A stretch of DNA of 64,000 nt from NCBI RefSeq assembly GCF_001279725.1, contig NZ_LGDE01000425.1, positions 1-64,000 of the forward strand, in the 5' to 3' direction. Made by a program: the position numbers and the translations under genes. The notes under the pieces were generated by a model that saw nothing but the letters and a program-made list of their open reading frames with translations, was not told the origin of the DNA and made no database searches. This document shows, one piece after another, positions 52,770 through 61,646 of this stretch. The DNA comes from Streptomyces sp. WM4235 (lineage in GTDB: Bacteria; Actinomycetota; Actinomycetes; Streptomycetales; Streptomycetaceae). Positions within the stretch are counted from its first letter, which is position 1. Each line of letters begins with the position of its first letter.

Positions 52770-54383
52770 ATGACGCCACAGGGAGCGCTGACGCCCGATG
52801 GAGCCGTGCCGCCCGACGGGCCCGTGACGCCGGGGGACGCCTCGACCGCCGGGCATGACGTGACGGCCGGGGGGTCGGGGCGAGCGGTCCGGGCGAACAC
52901 GGTCGACGGGCTGCTCCGCGACAGCGCCCTGCGGGTCCCCGACCGGGTGGCGCTGCGCTACCGCGAGCGGACCTGGACGTACGCGGAACTCGACGCGGCC
53001 GTCACCACCGGCGCCGCCGTGCTGCGCGACCGGTACGCGCCGGCCGCCGGCGACAGGGTCGCGACCTACGCCCACAACTCCGACGCCTACCTCATCGCCT
53101 TCCTCGCCTGCGCCCGCGCCGGGCTCACGCACGTCCCCGTCAACCAGAACCTCACCGGCGAGGACCTCGCGTACATCCTGGGGAACTGCGCGAGCACGCT
53201 CGTGCTCGCCGACCCGGACCTGGCCGAACGGATCCCCGCCGGACACACCGTGCGCGCCCTGCGCGACGCCCCGGACTCCTTCCTCTCGGAGCTGGCCGAG
53301 CCGCTGCCCTTCACCCCGGACCGGACCGCGGACGCCGTGGTGCAACTGCTCTACACCTCCGGGACCACGGCCCTGCCCAAGGGCGCGATCATGACCCACC
53401 GCGCGCTGGCGCACGAGTACGAGAGCGCCATCGCCGCCCTGGACCTGGTCGAGACGGACCGGCCCGCGCACGCGCTGCCGCTCTACCACTCGGCGCAGAC
53501 GCACGTCTTCCTGCTGCCCTACCTGGCGGTGGGCGCGGAGAACACCGTGCTCGACGCACCGGTGGCGCAAGAGATCCTCGACCTGGTGGAAGCGGGCCGG
53601 GTGGACAGCCTCTTCGCCCCGCCGACGGTGTGGATCGCGCTGGCCAACCACCCCGGCTTCGACCGGCGGGAACTCGGCGCGCTGCGCAAGGCCTACTACG
53701 GGGCCTCGATCATGCCGGTGCCCGTGCTGGAACGGCTGCGGGCGCGACTGCCCGGGCTCGCGTTCTACAACTGCTTTGGGCAGAGCGAGATCGGCCCGCT
53801 GGCCACGGTGCTGGGACCGGCCGAACACGAGGGTCGGATGGACTCGTGCGGTCGACCGGTGCGCCACGTCGAGGCGAAGGTCGTCGACGAGGACGGTGCC
53901 GACGTCGCGGACGGGATCGCGGGCGAGGTGGTCTACCGCTCGCCGCAGTTGTGCCTCGGCTACTGGAACGACCCCGAGGCGACCGAGAAGGCCTTCCGGG
54001 ACGGCTGGTTCCGCTCCGGGGACCTCGCCGTACGCGACGCGGAGGGCTACTTCACCGTCGTCGACCGGCTGAAGGACGTCATCAACTCGGGCGGGGTGCT
54101 GGTCGCCTCACGACAGGTGGAGGACGTCCTGTACACCCACCCCGGGGTGATGGAGGCGGCCGTCGTCGGCCTGCCCGACGAGCGGTGGATCGAGGCGGTC
54201 ACGGCGGTGGTGGTGCCGCGTGGGGAGGTAACGGAGGCGGAGCTGATGGCGTACGCCCGCGACAGGCTCGCCCACTTCAAGGCCCCCAAGCGGGTGCTCT
54301 TCGTGGACACGCTGCCCCGCAACGCCGGCGGCAAGATCCTCAAGCGGGAACTCCGGGACCGCTTCGGGGGTCAGGGCGTCTGA
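52770..54383 (+). CDS. acyl-CoA synthetase (class I adenylate-forming)
   Basis: A 537-residue ligase. The first 45 residues are a low-complexity Pro/Gly/Asp tail. The enzyme follows with the P-loop VQLLYTSGTTALPKGAIMTH, A5 FYNCFGQSEIGPLATV, A7-A8 GWFRSGDLAVRDAEGYFTVV and DRLKDVINSGGVLVASRQVE, and the catalytic lysine in PRNAGGKILKRELRD. It activates a fatty or aromatic acid to its CoA ester. The start ATG 52770 follows GGGGGAGGGGGAAGG. It is the first intact chromosomal gene right of the island. Confidence 0.87.
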   Translation: MTPQGALTPDGAVPPDGPVTPGDASTAGHDVTAGGSGRAVRANTVDGLLRDSALRVPDRVALRYRERTWTYAELDAAVTTGAAVLRDRYAPAAGDRVATYAHNSDAYLIAFLACARAGLTHVPVNQNLTGEDLAYILGNCASTLVLADPDLAERIPAGHTVRALRDAPDSFLSELAEPLPFTPDRTADAVVQLLYTSGTTALPKGAIMTHRALAHEYESAIAALDLVETDRPAHALPLYHSAQTHVFLLPYLAVGAENTVLDAPVAQEILDLVEAGRVDSLFAPPTVWIALANHPGFDRRELGALRKAYYGASIMPVPVLERLRARLPGLAFYNCFGQSEIGPLATVLGPAEHEGRMDSCGRPVRHVEAKVVDEDGADVADGIAGEVVYRSPQLCLGYWNDPEATEKAFRDGWFRSGDLAVRDAEGYFTVVDRLKDVINSGGVLVASRQVEDVLYTHPGVMEAAVVGLPDERWIEAVTAVVVPRGEVTEAELMAYARDRLAHFKAPKRVLFVDTLPRNAGGKILKRELRDRFGGQGV

Positions 54384-54611
54384 CGGGTGGCGTGCGGCGG
54401 GCCGGGGCGGCGGACGGGGATCCCGGCGCGGCGCGTCGCACGCGATAGGCGGGTGCCGCCCGGGACCCCGCGGCGGCAGGTTCGCGCCGGCAGGCGACGG
54501 GGGACGGGGCCCCGCGGGGCGGGCGACACCGGGGGGCGACGCCGATGACGTTCGGTTGCTCGGACGAGTCAGCCGCCGGCGCACTGGGACGACTTCCTCG
54601 GCTACCTGCTC

Positions 54612-54797
54612 GTGTACATCGGGGGCATCACCGTCCTGCCCTGGCTGCTCGGCTACGGCGTCACGCGCCTGCTGTGCTTCGCGCGGGCCCGCCGGGCACG
54701 CCCCGGGGAGGGCGCGGGGGAGGGCGCGGAGGGGGGCGCGGCGCGGACGCCGGCTACTCCGGCGGAAGGCCCGAGCGGTGGAGCCGGCGCAGGGTGA
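54612..54797 (+). CDS. possible small membrane protein
   Basis: The plus frame reads PPAHWDDFLGYLLVYIGGIT, then VLPWLLGYGVTRLLCFARAR and a Gly/Ala/Glu-rich tail, like a small one- or two-segment membrane protein. The only start codon after the in-frame stop at 54546 is the GTG at 54612, which would cut into the hydrophobic part. An ATG at 54545 is in another frame, so a frameshift is possible. Weakly supported. Confidence 0.35.
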   Translation: MYIGGITVLPWLLGYGVTRLLCFARARRARPGEGAGEGAEGGAARTPATPAEGPSGGAGAG

Positions 54798-55575
54798 GGC
54801 GTTCGTGGAGCAGGCGGCCGACGAGGGCGCCGCCGTAGACCACGAAGCCGACCCCGACCAGCCAGGACTGGACGACCAGCAGCGTGCCGAAGGGGCCGTA
54901 CGTCACCGCGTTCGAGGCGATCAGCGGGGAGAACACCAGCTGCGAGAACACCCGGAGCCCGAGCAGGCCGATGCTGGTCGCCACCGCCCCCGGGAGCAGG
55001 GCGCGCCAGCGGACGCGCCCGCCCAGCAGGAGTCGCTGGGATGACCAGAAGAACAGCACGGTGCCCAGCAGGTCGGTGATCGTGCCGACCACGCTGCCGA
55101 TCACGTCGTGCGGCGGGGAGGGGATTCCGACGAGCATCGCGAGGTAGCAGACCAGCAGGGCGAGCCACACCACGTGCCGCCACATGGTGTGCCAGCGGGC
55201 CGTGGGCAGGTCCCACACCTTCTCGTAGCCGGTCTGCACGGCCGAGCCGAAGGTCAGGCCGAACACGGCGAGCGCGGCGAGCCCGAAGGCCGTCGTCCGC
55301 TCCAGCGCCAGATCCGCGGATCCGAACAGCACCTCCACCCGGGCCCGCGAGGAAGCCGTCACGCCGAGGGCCTGGCCCAGCCAGCGGCCGAAGCCGTAAC
55401 CACTGCCGGGGGCGGCGGCCGCGACGACCACCAGCAGCGGCACCAGGGTGAGGAACCCGAGGGCGGCGAAGCCCATCGCCCGGTGCATCAGCTCCATCTG
55501 ACGACCCCGGCTCCAGGCCAGCCCGGCGAGGGAGGCCTGGAGGCGGTCGTGCAGCAGCCGGGGCTTCAGGGTCAC
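54754..55575 (-). CDS. YihY/BrkB-family membrane protein
   Basis: A protein of about 273 residues with six hydrophobic segments, the YihY/virulence factor BrkB family layout. It opens with a short basic N-terminus (LKPRLLHDRLQASLAGLAWS), then MGFAALGFLTLVPLLVVVAA, and has the typical FGSAVQTGYEKVWDLP loop. The GTG at 55575 (VTLKPRLL) is preferred; a GTG two codons earlier is the alternative. Further upstream lies repetitive non-coding sequence. Members are inner-membrane proteins of uncertain transport function. Confidence 0.8.
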   Translation of the reverse strand: MTLKPRLLHDRLQASLAGLAWSRGRQMELMHRAMGFAALGFLTLVPLLVVVAAAAPGSGYGFGRWLGQALGVTASSRARVEVLFGSADLALERTTAFGLAALAVFGLTFGSAVQTGYEKVWDLPTARWHTMWRHVVWLALLVCYLAMLVGIPSPPHDVIGSVVGTITDLLGTVLFFWSSQRLLLGGRVRWRALLPGAVATSIGLLGLRVFSQLVFSPLIASNAVTYGPFGTLLVVQSWLVGVGFVVYGGALVGRLLHERLTLRRLHRSGLPPE

Positions 55576-55683
55576 GCCCACTGGCCTACCCGGGAGCACC
55601 CGAGGCCCTCCCGCGCGCACCCGCAAGTGGGCCCGAAGGGGTGGTTTCCGGCATCCACGCGGCTGACGGGACCGGGTGGCCGC

Positions 55684-55781
55684 GTGCGGAGCCGTCCCGG
55701 CGGTCCCGTGCGGAGCCGTCCGGGCGGTCCCGTGCGGAGCCGTCCCGGGCGTCACGTCCCGTGTGGAGCCGTCCCGGCGTC
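55684..55781. repeat. 24-base tandem repeat downstream of paaK
   Basis: Unit GTGCGGAGCCGTCCCGGCGG plus TCCC repeats at 55684 and 55708, nearly intact at 55732, with a partial GTGTGGAGCCGTCCCGGCG copy after it. The array sits in the gap between the paaK stop and the BrkB-family start. It is not coding on either strand as far as can be judged. Confidence 0.65.
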
Positions 55782-57082
55782 TACGGTCTGGCGCGGAGGT
55801 CCCGGACCCGCTTGATCTTGCCCACCGAGCGTTCCAGGGTCTCCGGGTCCACCACCTCGACACGGACGGACACCCCGACGCCCTCCTTGACGGCGCGGAC
55901 CACCTCGGCGGCCGCGGCCTCGCGGCGGTCGTGATCGGTGCCCCGCCGGGCCTCCACCCGCACGGTCAGGGTGTCCAGGCGGCCCTCGTTGGTCAGTCGC
56001 AGTTGGAAGTGCGGGGCCAGGCCCGGGACGCGCAGCAGGATCTCCTCCACCGCGGTGGGGTAGAGGTTCACCCCCCGCAGGATGATCATGTCGTCGCTGC
56101 GGCCGGTGATCTTCTCCATCCGGCGGAACGCGGGCCGGGCCGTTCCGGGCAACAGCCGCGTCAGGTCCCGGGTCCGGTACCGGATGATCGGCATGGCCTC
56201 CTTGGTGAGCGAGGTGAACACCAACTCGCCCGGCTCCCCGTCCGGCAGTACCGCCCCGGTCAAGGGGTCGACCACCTCCGGGTAGAAGTGGTCCTCCCAG
56301 ATGTGCAGGCCGTCCTTGGTCGAGGCGAACTCCTGGGCCACGCCCGGTCCCATCACCTCGGACAGGCCGTAGATGTCCACGGCGTCCATGTCCAGCCGCT
56401 CCTCGATCTCCCGCCGCATCCCCTCCGTCCACGGCTCCGCACCGAAGATCCCCGTGCGGAGCGAGGTGGAGCGGGGGTCGATGCCCTGGCGTTCCATCTC
56501 GTCCAGCAGGGTGAGCATGTAGGACGGGGTCACCATGATGACCTCCGGCCGGAAGTCCTGGATCAGGCGGACCTGGCGGTCGGTCATGCCCCCCGAGGCG
56601 GGCACGACCGTACAGCCGAGCCGCTCCGCGCCGTAGTGCGCGCCGAGGCCGCCGGTGAAGAGGCCGTAACCGTAGGCGACGTGCACGATCTGACCGGGGC
56701 GACCGCCCGCCGCCCGGATGGACCGGGCCACCACGTCGGCCCAGGTGGACAGGTCCCCCTCGGTGTAGCCGACGACCGTGGGCCGTCCGGTGGTCCCGCT
56801 GGAGGCGTGGATGCGCCGCACCTCGGAACGCGGCACGGCGAACATCCCGAAGGGGTACTGGTCGCGCAGATCGGACTTGGTGGTGAAGGGGAAGTGGGCG
56901 AGGTCGGCCAGGGATCGACAGTCGTCCGGATGCAGGCCGGCCTTGTCGAACGCCTGCCGGTAATGGGGCACGTTGTCGTAGGCGCGATGCAGGGTCGCGC
57001 GCAGCCGCCTCAGCTGGAGAGCGGCCAGCTCGTCGCCGCTCAACCGCTCGCTCTCGTCATGGATGTCCGCGTGCGCCCTCAT
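55781..57082 (-). CDS. paaK: phenylacetate-CoA ligase
   Basis: A 433-residue adenylate-forming ligase of the PaaK type (shorter than FadD enzymes). It has HASSGTTGRPTVVGYTEGD, the family VHVAYGYGLFTGGLG segment, YGLSEVMGPGVAQEF and a C-terminal catalytic-lysine motif in LERSVGKIKRVRDLR. It makes phenylacetyl-CoA, entry to the aerobic phenylacetate pathway. No paa oxygenase genes are in the window. A TetR-type operator overlaps its upstream region. Start: ATG at 57082. Confidence 0.88.
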   Translation of the reverse strand: MRAHADIHDESERLSGDELAALQLRRLRATLHRAYDNVPHYRQAFDKAGLHPDDCRSLADLAHFPFTTKSDLRDQYPFGMFAVPRSEVRRIHASSGTTGRPTVVGYTEGDLSTWADVVARSIRAAGGRPGQIVHVAYGYGLFTGGLGAHYGAERLGCTVVPASGGMTDRQVRLIQDFRPEVIMVTPSYMLTLLDEMERQGIDPRSTSLRTGIFGAEPWTEGMRREIEERLDMDAVDIYGLSEVMGPGVAQEFASTKDGLHIWEDHFYPEVVDPLTGAVLPDGEPGELVFTSLTKEAMPIIRYRTRDLTRLLPGTARPAFRRMEKITGRSDDMIILRGVNLYPTAVEEILLRVPGLAPHFQLRLTNEGRLDTLTVRVEARRGTDHDRREAAAAEVVRAVKEGVGVSVRVEVVDPETLERSVGKIKRVRDLRARP

Positions 57083-57108
57083 GCCGTCACCTCATCGCCT
57101 GCCAACCG

Positions 57109-57122
57109 ACCGATCATTCGGT
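57109..57122. promoter_or_regulatory. PaaR-like TetR operator upstream of paaK
   Basis: ACCGA-TCAT-TCGGT, perfect 5-base arms, 27 bases upstream of the paaK start. It resembles the ACCG...CGGT palindromes read by actinobacterial TetR-type PaaR repressors of phenylacetate genes. The regulator gene is not adjacent. Confidence 0.5.
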
Positions 57123-57339
57123 AGAGTGCCAGGCCCTCGGCGGTTAAATCAATGACTCGAACGAGTGATCGCCTGATTTCCCGCCGCGTGCGACCCCCGC
57201 CCCTTGAGCGCCCACGCCGCGCACCCGCCGCACCGACGCGGGCCGGAGTGCCGACGGGGAGCCGCCGTGCCACGCTGAAACAGGGGCTCTCGCCGGTCCT
57301 GGCATCCCAGGCCCGACGCTGCGACCTAGGGAGATCGAG

Positions 57340-57792
57340 ATGGCCAGTGACCCCGTCGGACACCGGGCGGGCCACGTGCACACGAGCCCCACGCACGCGC
57401 CCGCCTCCGGTACCACCCTTCTGGCAGCAGCCCTGATGCTCGTCGGCGGGGTGATGGCGGTCCTCGAAGGGATCGCCACCGTCGTCAACGACGACCTGTT
57501 CGTCGTCACCCGCCACTACGTCTACGAATTCAGCCGGACCGGCTGGGGCTGGGTCCACATCATCCTGGGCGTGGCCCTCGTGATCGCCGGCTGCGCCGTG
57601 ATCGGCGGAGCCCTGTGGGCACGCTACTTCGGCGTCGCCATCGCCAGTCTCGGGGTGGTGGCCAACTTCCTGTGGCTGCCGTACTACCCCTTGTGGGCCC
57701 TCGTGCTGATCGCCGTCAACCTCCTTGTCATCTGGGCCCTGTGCACCGGCATGCACCGCGAAGCGGATGCGGGCCGGGCCGCGGCCGTTTGA
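57340..57792 (+). CDS. DUF7144-type four-segment membrane protein
   Basis: A 150-residue protein with four hydrophobic segments and the hallmark region YEFSRTGWGWVHIILGVALV of a small actinobacterial membrane family (DUF7144-like). The N-terminal 25 residues are hydrophilic. The ATG at 57340 is preceded by GGGAGATCGAG. It is divergent from paaK. Function unknown. Confidence 0.78.
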   Translation: MASDPVGHRAGHVHTSPTHAPASGTTLLAAALMLVGGVMAVLEGIATVVNDDLFVVTRHYVYEFSRTGWGWVHIILGVALVIAGCAVIGGALWARYFGVAIASLGVVANFLWLPYYPLWALVLIAVNLLVIWALCTGMHREADAGRAAAV

Positions 57793-57964
57793 GCCGGCCG
57801 TCGACGCGCCGCCCGGGATCCGGGCCTGCCCGCCCTCCGCGCGGGCACCCGGCCGGGGGGCGTGAGCGCGCGCGGCGCGCCGGCCCGCGGCGTACGGTCG
57901 AATGAGGAGCCCCGGCCGAGGAGGCACGCACCCCGGCCGAGGGAGCACGAAGGGAGGCGACGGC

Positions 57965-58180
57965 ATGTCCGTCATCGACCCCGCGGTATCGGTACGGCTC
58001 GGCGCCCCCGGCGCCCGCCGCCTGGTCGGGCTGCTGGCCGAGGTCGCCCACCTGCTGGAGAACCCGGACCGGCTCCGGCTCACCGACGAACAGGCCGCCG
58101 TGATCGGACAGGGCACGAACCGCGCCGAGCCGGCGGTCTGGGCCCGCGAACTCGCCGCGGAACTGCGCGCCCAGTTGTAG
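57965..58180 (+). CDS. small hypothetical protein
   Basis: A 71-residue cytosolic protein reading MSVIDPAVSVRLGAPGARRL and continuing as amphipathic helices to AAELRAQL. The ATG has GAAGGGAGGCGA upstream and GC3 is high, so it is probably real. I do not recognise the family. Confidence 0.6.
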   Translation: MSVIDPAVSVRLGAPGARRLVGLLAEVAHLLENPDRLRLTDEQAAVIGQGTNRAEPAVWARELAAELRAQL

Positions 58181-58241
58181 CCGCCCGAACGGCCTACGGG
58201 GCCGACGGCGCGGCGGACCGGGTGGGTGGTTGACTGGCGGC

Positions 58242-58892
58242 ATGCCGCTCGAAGACTACGGAGTGTTGTCCGGAACCCTCCATCGCCATTTCCGCGACCA
58301 GCCCGACACCCAGGGACGTTGGTTCCACGTCAATCTGGAGGTCGACACCCCCGAGGGCCGCCACCGGTGCGCGATCGACGTGGACAGCAAGGAATCCGCC
58401 ACCGGCGTGCGATGGAAGGTCGTCACCCTCGCCGCCTCGGTGGTCGATCCCGCGTCCGGACTGCCGCCCGGCTTCCACCACCTCGCCCGGACCTCGGGCT
58501 CGGGCGCCGTCGACTACCTGCGCCACCCCGCCCTGCGCCCCCGGACCGGATGCGGGATCGCCTGGCTCCGGGCGGCCCTGGACCGGCTGAGCCCGCCGCG
58601 CCCGTGGGTCGCCGGCGACCATCTGGCGGCCTCGCGGGCGCTGGAGCCGATCCTCGTGCCGGGCAGGTCGATCCTCGTCTTCGGGGAGCCCTTCTCCCAC
58701 GGCGGCCTCGGCGTGCACAACGTCCACCAGAACCAGGGCGACCCGTACGGCAGCCAGTGGTGGGCGGACAACGGGACCTGGCAGGACGGCGCGACGATGA
58801 CCCGCCGCGAGGACGGGCAGTACGACGTGTTCCTGTCGAAGTTCTCCACCCAGGCCGACCGGACCGACGGCGACGGCCACCCGGTCGTGTGA
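58242..58892 (+). CDS. DUF2278 (YukJ-like) protein
   Basis: A 216-residue protein starting MPLEDYGVLSGTLHRHFRD, the typical opening of DUF2278/YukJ proteins. The later family block FGEPFSHGGLGVHNVHQNQG also fits. The ATG at 58242 is preferred over a TTG 12 bases upstream. Function is unknown; it converges on the acyl-CoA synthetase. Confidence 0.78.
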   Translation: MPLEDYGVLSGTLHRHFRDQPDTQGRWFHVNLEVDTPEGRHRCAIDVDSKESATGVRWKVVTLAASVVDPASGLPPGFHHLARTSGSGAVDYLRHPALRPRTGCGIAWLRAALDRLSPPRPWVAGDHLAASRALEPILVPGRSILVFGEPFSHGGLGVHNVHQNQGDPYGSQWWADNGTWQDGATMTRREDGQYDVFLSKFSTQADRTDGDGHPVV

Positions 58893-58962
58893 CCGTGGGC
58901 CCGCGACCCGCCGGTCGGGGCGATCCGTCCGGGCCGGCGGGGAACCGCCCGGCCGGCGCGTA

Positions 58963-60603
58963 TCAGGGGGTCGCGTCCGCGCCGTCCGCCTCGGTCGCCA
59001 CCGTCTTCGCCCAGCGGTAGTCCGCCTTGCCGCTGGGTGAGCGCTGGATCGCGGAGGCGATGACCAGTTGGCGCGGGATCTTGTACCCCGCCAGCCTGGT
59101 GCGGCAGTGGTTCTGTATCTCGTCCAGCGTCGGCTCGCCCGCACCCTCGCGGATCTGGATCACCGCCGCCACGTGGCTGCCCCACCTCGGGTCCGCCACG
59201 CCGGCGACCAGGGCGTCGTACACGTCCGGGTGCGACTTCAGCGCCTGCTCGACCTCCTCCGGATACACCTTCTCCCCACCGGTGTTGATGCACTGCGAGC
59301 CGCGGCCCAGCACCGTGACGATGCCCCGTTCGTCCACGGTGGCCATGTCACCGAGCAGCACCCACCGCTCCTCGCCCTTGCGGAAGAAGGTCTCCGCGGT
59401 CTTGGCGGGGTCGTTGTAGTACCCGAGCGGAACGTGCCCCCGCTGTGCCAGTCGCCCCGGCTCGCCCACCGGCACCGGCTCGTGCGTCACCGGATCCACC
59501 ACCTGCGTACGGTCGTTGACCTCCAGGCGGAAGCCGTTCTCCGGACCGGAGTCGTTCGTGGCCTTCCCGTTCGACCCGGACTCGGACGAGCCGAAGTTGT
59601 TCAGCAGCATCACGTGCGGCACGAGCCGCTGGAACTCGGCCCGCACGGTCTCCGACATGATCGCGCCCGACGAGGAGACGCTGAAGAGGGACGACAGGTC
59701 GGTGCCCCGCAGCGGGCCGTTCAGGGCGTCGATGAGGGGCCGCAGCATCGCGTCACCCACCAGGGACACACTGGAGACCTTCTCCTTCTCGATGGTCCGC
59801 AGCACCTCCTCGGGCGCGTACTTGCGGTGGATCACCACCCGCTGCCCGTAGTTGAAGGCGATGAACGAGGTCAGCGTGGACGTGCCGTGCATCAGCGGGG
59901 GAGCGGGGAAGAAGGTGAGCCCGGCGCCGCGCGCGGCCACCCGCTCGGCGAGTTCCTCCGGCCGCTTCACCGGCTCGCCGGAGGGTTCCCCGCCGAACAG
60001 CCCGGCGAAGAAGAGGTCTTCGGCCCGCCACATGACGCCCTTGGGCATCCCGGTCGTGCCGCCGGTGTAGATGATGAACAGGTCGTCGGGAGAGCGTGGC
60101 GGGAAGCCGCGTTCGCGGGAGCCGGATGCCGCCGCGTCGGCGAACGGGACCGGTGTGAGCGAGGGTTCGGGCGCCCCCTCGGGGGCCGCGCCGACCCGGA
60201 TCAGGTGCCGGAGCCTCGTCGTCTGCGGCAGCGCGGCCGCCACGCGCCCGGTGAACTCGCCCTCGAAGACGAGCGCGGCGAGGTCGGCGTCGTTGTAGAG
60301 GTAGACCAGTTCCTCCTCCACGTAACGGTAGTTGACGTTCACCGGGACCAGTCGGGCCTTGAGGCACGCCAGTACGGTCTGGAGGTACTCGACCCCGTTG
60401 TAGAGGTGCAGCCCCAGGTGCTCGCCGGCCCGCAGCCCGCTGTCGAGCAGGTGGTGCGCGATGCGGTTGGCCGCCGCGTCCAACTCCGCGTACGTCAGGC
60501 GGTGCTCGGCGCCGGTCCCGGGGTGGTCCACGTACACCAGTGCCTCGCGGTCCGGGACCACGTCCACGACCGACTCGAACAGGTCGGCAAGGTTGTACTC
60601 CAC
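58963..60603 (-). CDS. acyl-CoA synthetase (FadD19-like)
   Basis: A 546-residue adenylate-forming ligase. The P-loop FIIYTGGTTGMPKGVMWRAE, A5 NNFGSSESGSN, A7-A8 GDMATVDERGIVTVLGRGSQ with CINTGGEKVYPEEVE, and the lysine motif QRSPSGKADYRWA are present. TGGTTGMPKGVMWR and INTGGEKV are features of the FadD17/FadD19 subgroup, which activates sterol side chains. The GTG at 60603 is chosen because AGGAGG precedes it at good spacing; this gives VEYNLADLFE as the start. It is divergent from an enoyl-CoA hydratase, as fadD19 is from echA19 in mycobacteria. Confidence 0.85.
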   Translation of the reverse strand: MEYNLADLFESVVDVVPDREALVYVDHPGTGAEHRLTYAELDAAANRIAHHLLDSGLRAGEHLGLHLYNGVEYLQTVLACLKARLVPVNVNYRYVEEELVYLYNDADLAALVFEGEFTGRVAAALPQTTRLRHLIRVGAAPEGAPEPSLTPVPFADAAASGSRERGFPPRSPDDLFIIYTGGTTGMPKGVMWRAEDLFFAGLFGGEPSGEPVKRPEELAERVAARGAGLTFFPAPPLMHGTSTLTSFIAFNYGQRVVIHRKYAPEEVLRTIEKEKVSSVSLVGDAMLRPLIDALNGPLRGTDLSSLFSVSSSGAIMSETVRAEFQRLVPHVMLLNNFGSSESGSNGKATNDSGPENGFRLEVNDRTQVVDPVTHEPVPVGEPGRLAQRGHVPLGYYNDPAKTAETFFRKGEERWVLLGDMATVDERGIVTVLGRGSQCINTGGEKVYPEEVEQALKSHPDVYDALVAGVADPRWGSHVAAVIQIREGAGEPTLDEIQNHCRTRLAGYKIPRQLVIASAIQRSPSGKADYRWAKTVATEADGADATP

Positions 60604-60697
60604 CGTTCCTCCTGACCCGAAAGATCCCATGCGTGGGCTGCTCGGCGGTCATTAGAGCGCCGCCCATGCCAACTGGGAAGGGCGCGGGACAAGAAAA

Positions 60698-60712
60698 CTG
60701 ACTGTGTGTCAG
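60698..60712. promoter_or_regulatory. palindrome shared with the 18.6-kb promoter
   Basis: CTGA-CTGTGTG-TCAG with A-rich flanks, in the 174-base divergent promoter between the FadD19-like and EchA19-like genes. It matches the minus-strand reading of the palindrome at 18618-18634 at 12 of 15 positions. A common TetR-type regulator is inferred. Confidence 0.55.
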
Positions 60713-60740
60713 AAAACTATTGAACTGCACTCGCCCCTCC

Positions 60741-60754
60741 TGCAACCTGTTCTA
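60741..60754 (+). promoter_or_regulatory. KstR-like operator upstream of enoyl-CoA hydratase
   Basis: TGCAACCTGTTCTA fits TnnAACnnGTTnnA at all fixed positions and is followed by G, giving the same GTTCTAG half-site as the box at 4215. It ends 23 bases before the hydratase start. Placement beside sterol side-chain-type genes matches the known KstR regulon. Confidence 0.6.
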
Positions 60755-60777
60755 GGTCTTGAGACGGGAGGACGGCA

Positions 60778-61578
60778 ATGGGTGGGACCGAACACCTGAT
60801 CGTGGAACGCCGCGGAGCCACGCTGGTGCTCACCATGAACAGACCGGAAGCGAAGAACGCGCTCTCGCTGCCGCTGTTGGTGGGCCTGTACGACGGCTGG
60901 CTGGAGGCGGACGCCGACGACGCGATCCGCTCCGTGGTCCTGACGGGCGCGGGCGGCGACTTCTGCGCGGGCATGGACCTGAAGGCGCTGGCCGGGAAGG
61001 GCATGGCGGGCGACCAGTACCGGGACCGCCTCAAGGCCGACCCCGACCTGCACTGGAAGGCCATGCTCCGCCACCACCGACCGCGCAAACCGGTGATCGC
61101 GGCGGTCGAGGGGTACTGCGTGGCCGGCGGTACCGAGATCCTCCAGGGCACCGACATCCGGGTCGCCGGCGCCGGGGCCACCTTCGGGCTGTTCGAGGTC
61201 AAACGCGGTCTCTTCCCGATCGGCGGCTCGACCGTGCGGCTGCCCCGGCAGATCCCCCGCACCCACGCGCTGGAGATGCTGCTCACCGGACGGCCGTACC
61301 CGGCCGAGGAGGCCGCGCGGATCGGGCTCATCGGGCGGGTGGTGCCGGACGGCACTGCGTTGGACGCGGCCCTGGAGATCGCCGAGCGGATCAACGCCTG
61401 CGGGCCGCTGGCCGTCGAGGCCGTCAAGGCCTCCGTCCACGAGAGCGCCGAACTCACCGAGACGGAGGGACTGGCCGCCGAACTCGCCCGCGGTTGGCCC
61501 ATCTTCGACACGGCCGACGCGAAGGAAGGGGCCCGGGCCTTCGCCGAGAAGCGGCCTCCGGTCTACAAGCGCGGCTGA
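60778..61578 (+). CDS. enoyl-CoA hydratase (EchA19-like)
   Basis: A 266-residue crotonase-fold enzyme. The oxyanion-hole strands VLTGAGGDFCAGMDLKAL and VEGYCVAGGTEILQGTDIRV are present, and FGLFEVKRGLFPIGGSTVRL carries the second acidic residue region. It hydrates 2-enoyl-CoA esters in beta-oxidation-type steps. The ATG at 60778 follows GGGAGGACGGCA. It is divergent from the FadD19-like gene behind a KstR-like box, as with mycobacterial echA19, a hydratase of sterol side chains. Confidence 0.86.
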   Translation: MGGTEHLIVERRGATLVLTMNRPEAKNALSLPLLVGLYDGWLEADADDAIRSVVLTGAGGDFCAGMDLKALAGKGMAGDQYRDRLKADPDLHWKAMLRHHRPRKPVIAAVEGYCVAGGTEILQGTDIRVAGAGATFGLFEVKRGLFPIGGSTVRLPRQIPRTHALEMLLTGRPYPAEEAARIGLIGRVVPDGTALDAALEIAERINACGPLAVEAVKASVHESAELTETEGLAAELARGWPIFDTADAKEGARAFAEKRPPVYKRG

Positions 61579-61646
61579 CCCTCACGCGCCGGACGCCCGA
61601 CACGTCCACCGTCCCCCACCGCCCCGGAGAAACCGGAGACCCCTCC

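Noticed and set aside
55684..55781. Repeat array as a CRISPR
   Set aside because: Units are directly tandem with no spacers and no cas genes are near.
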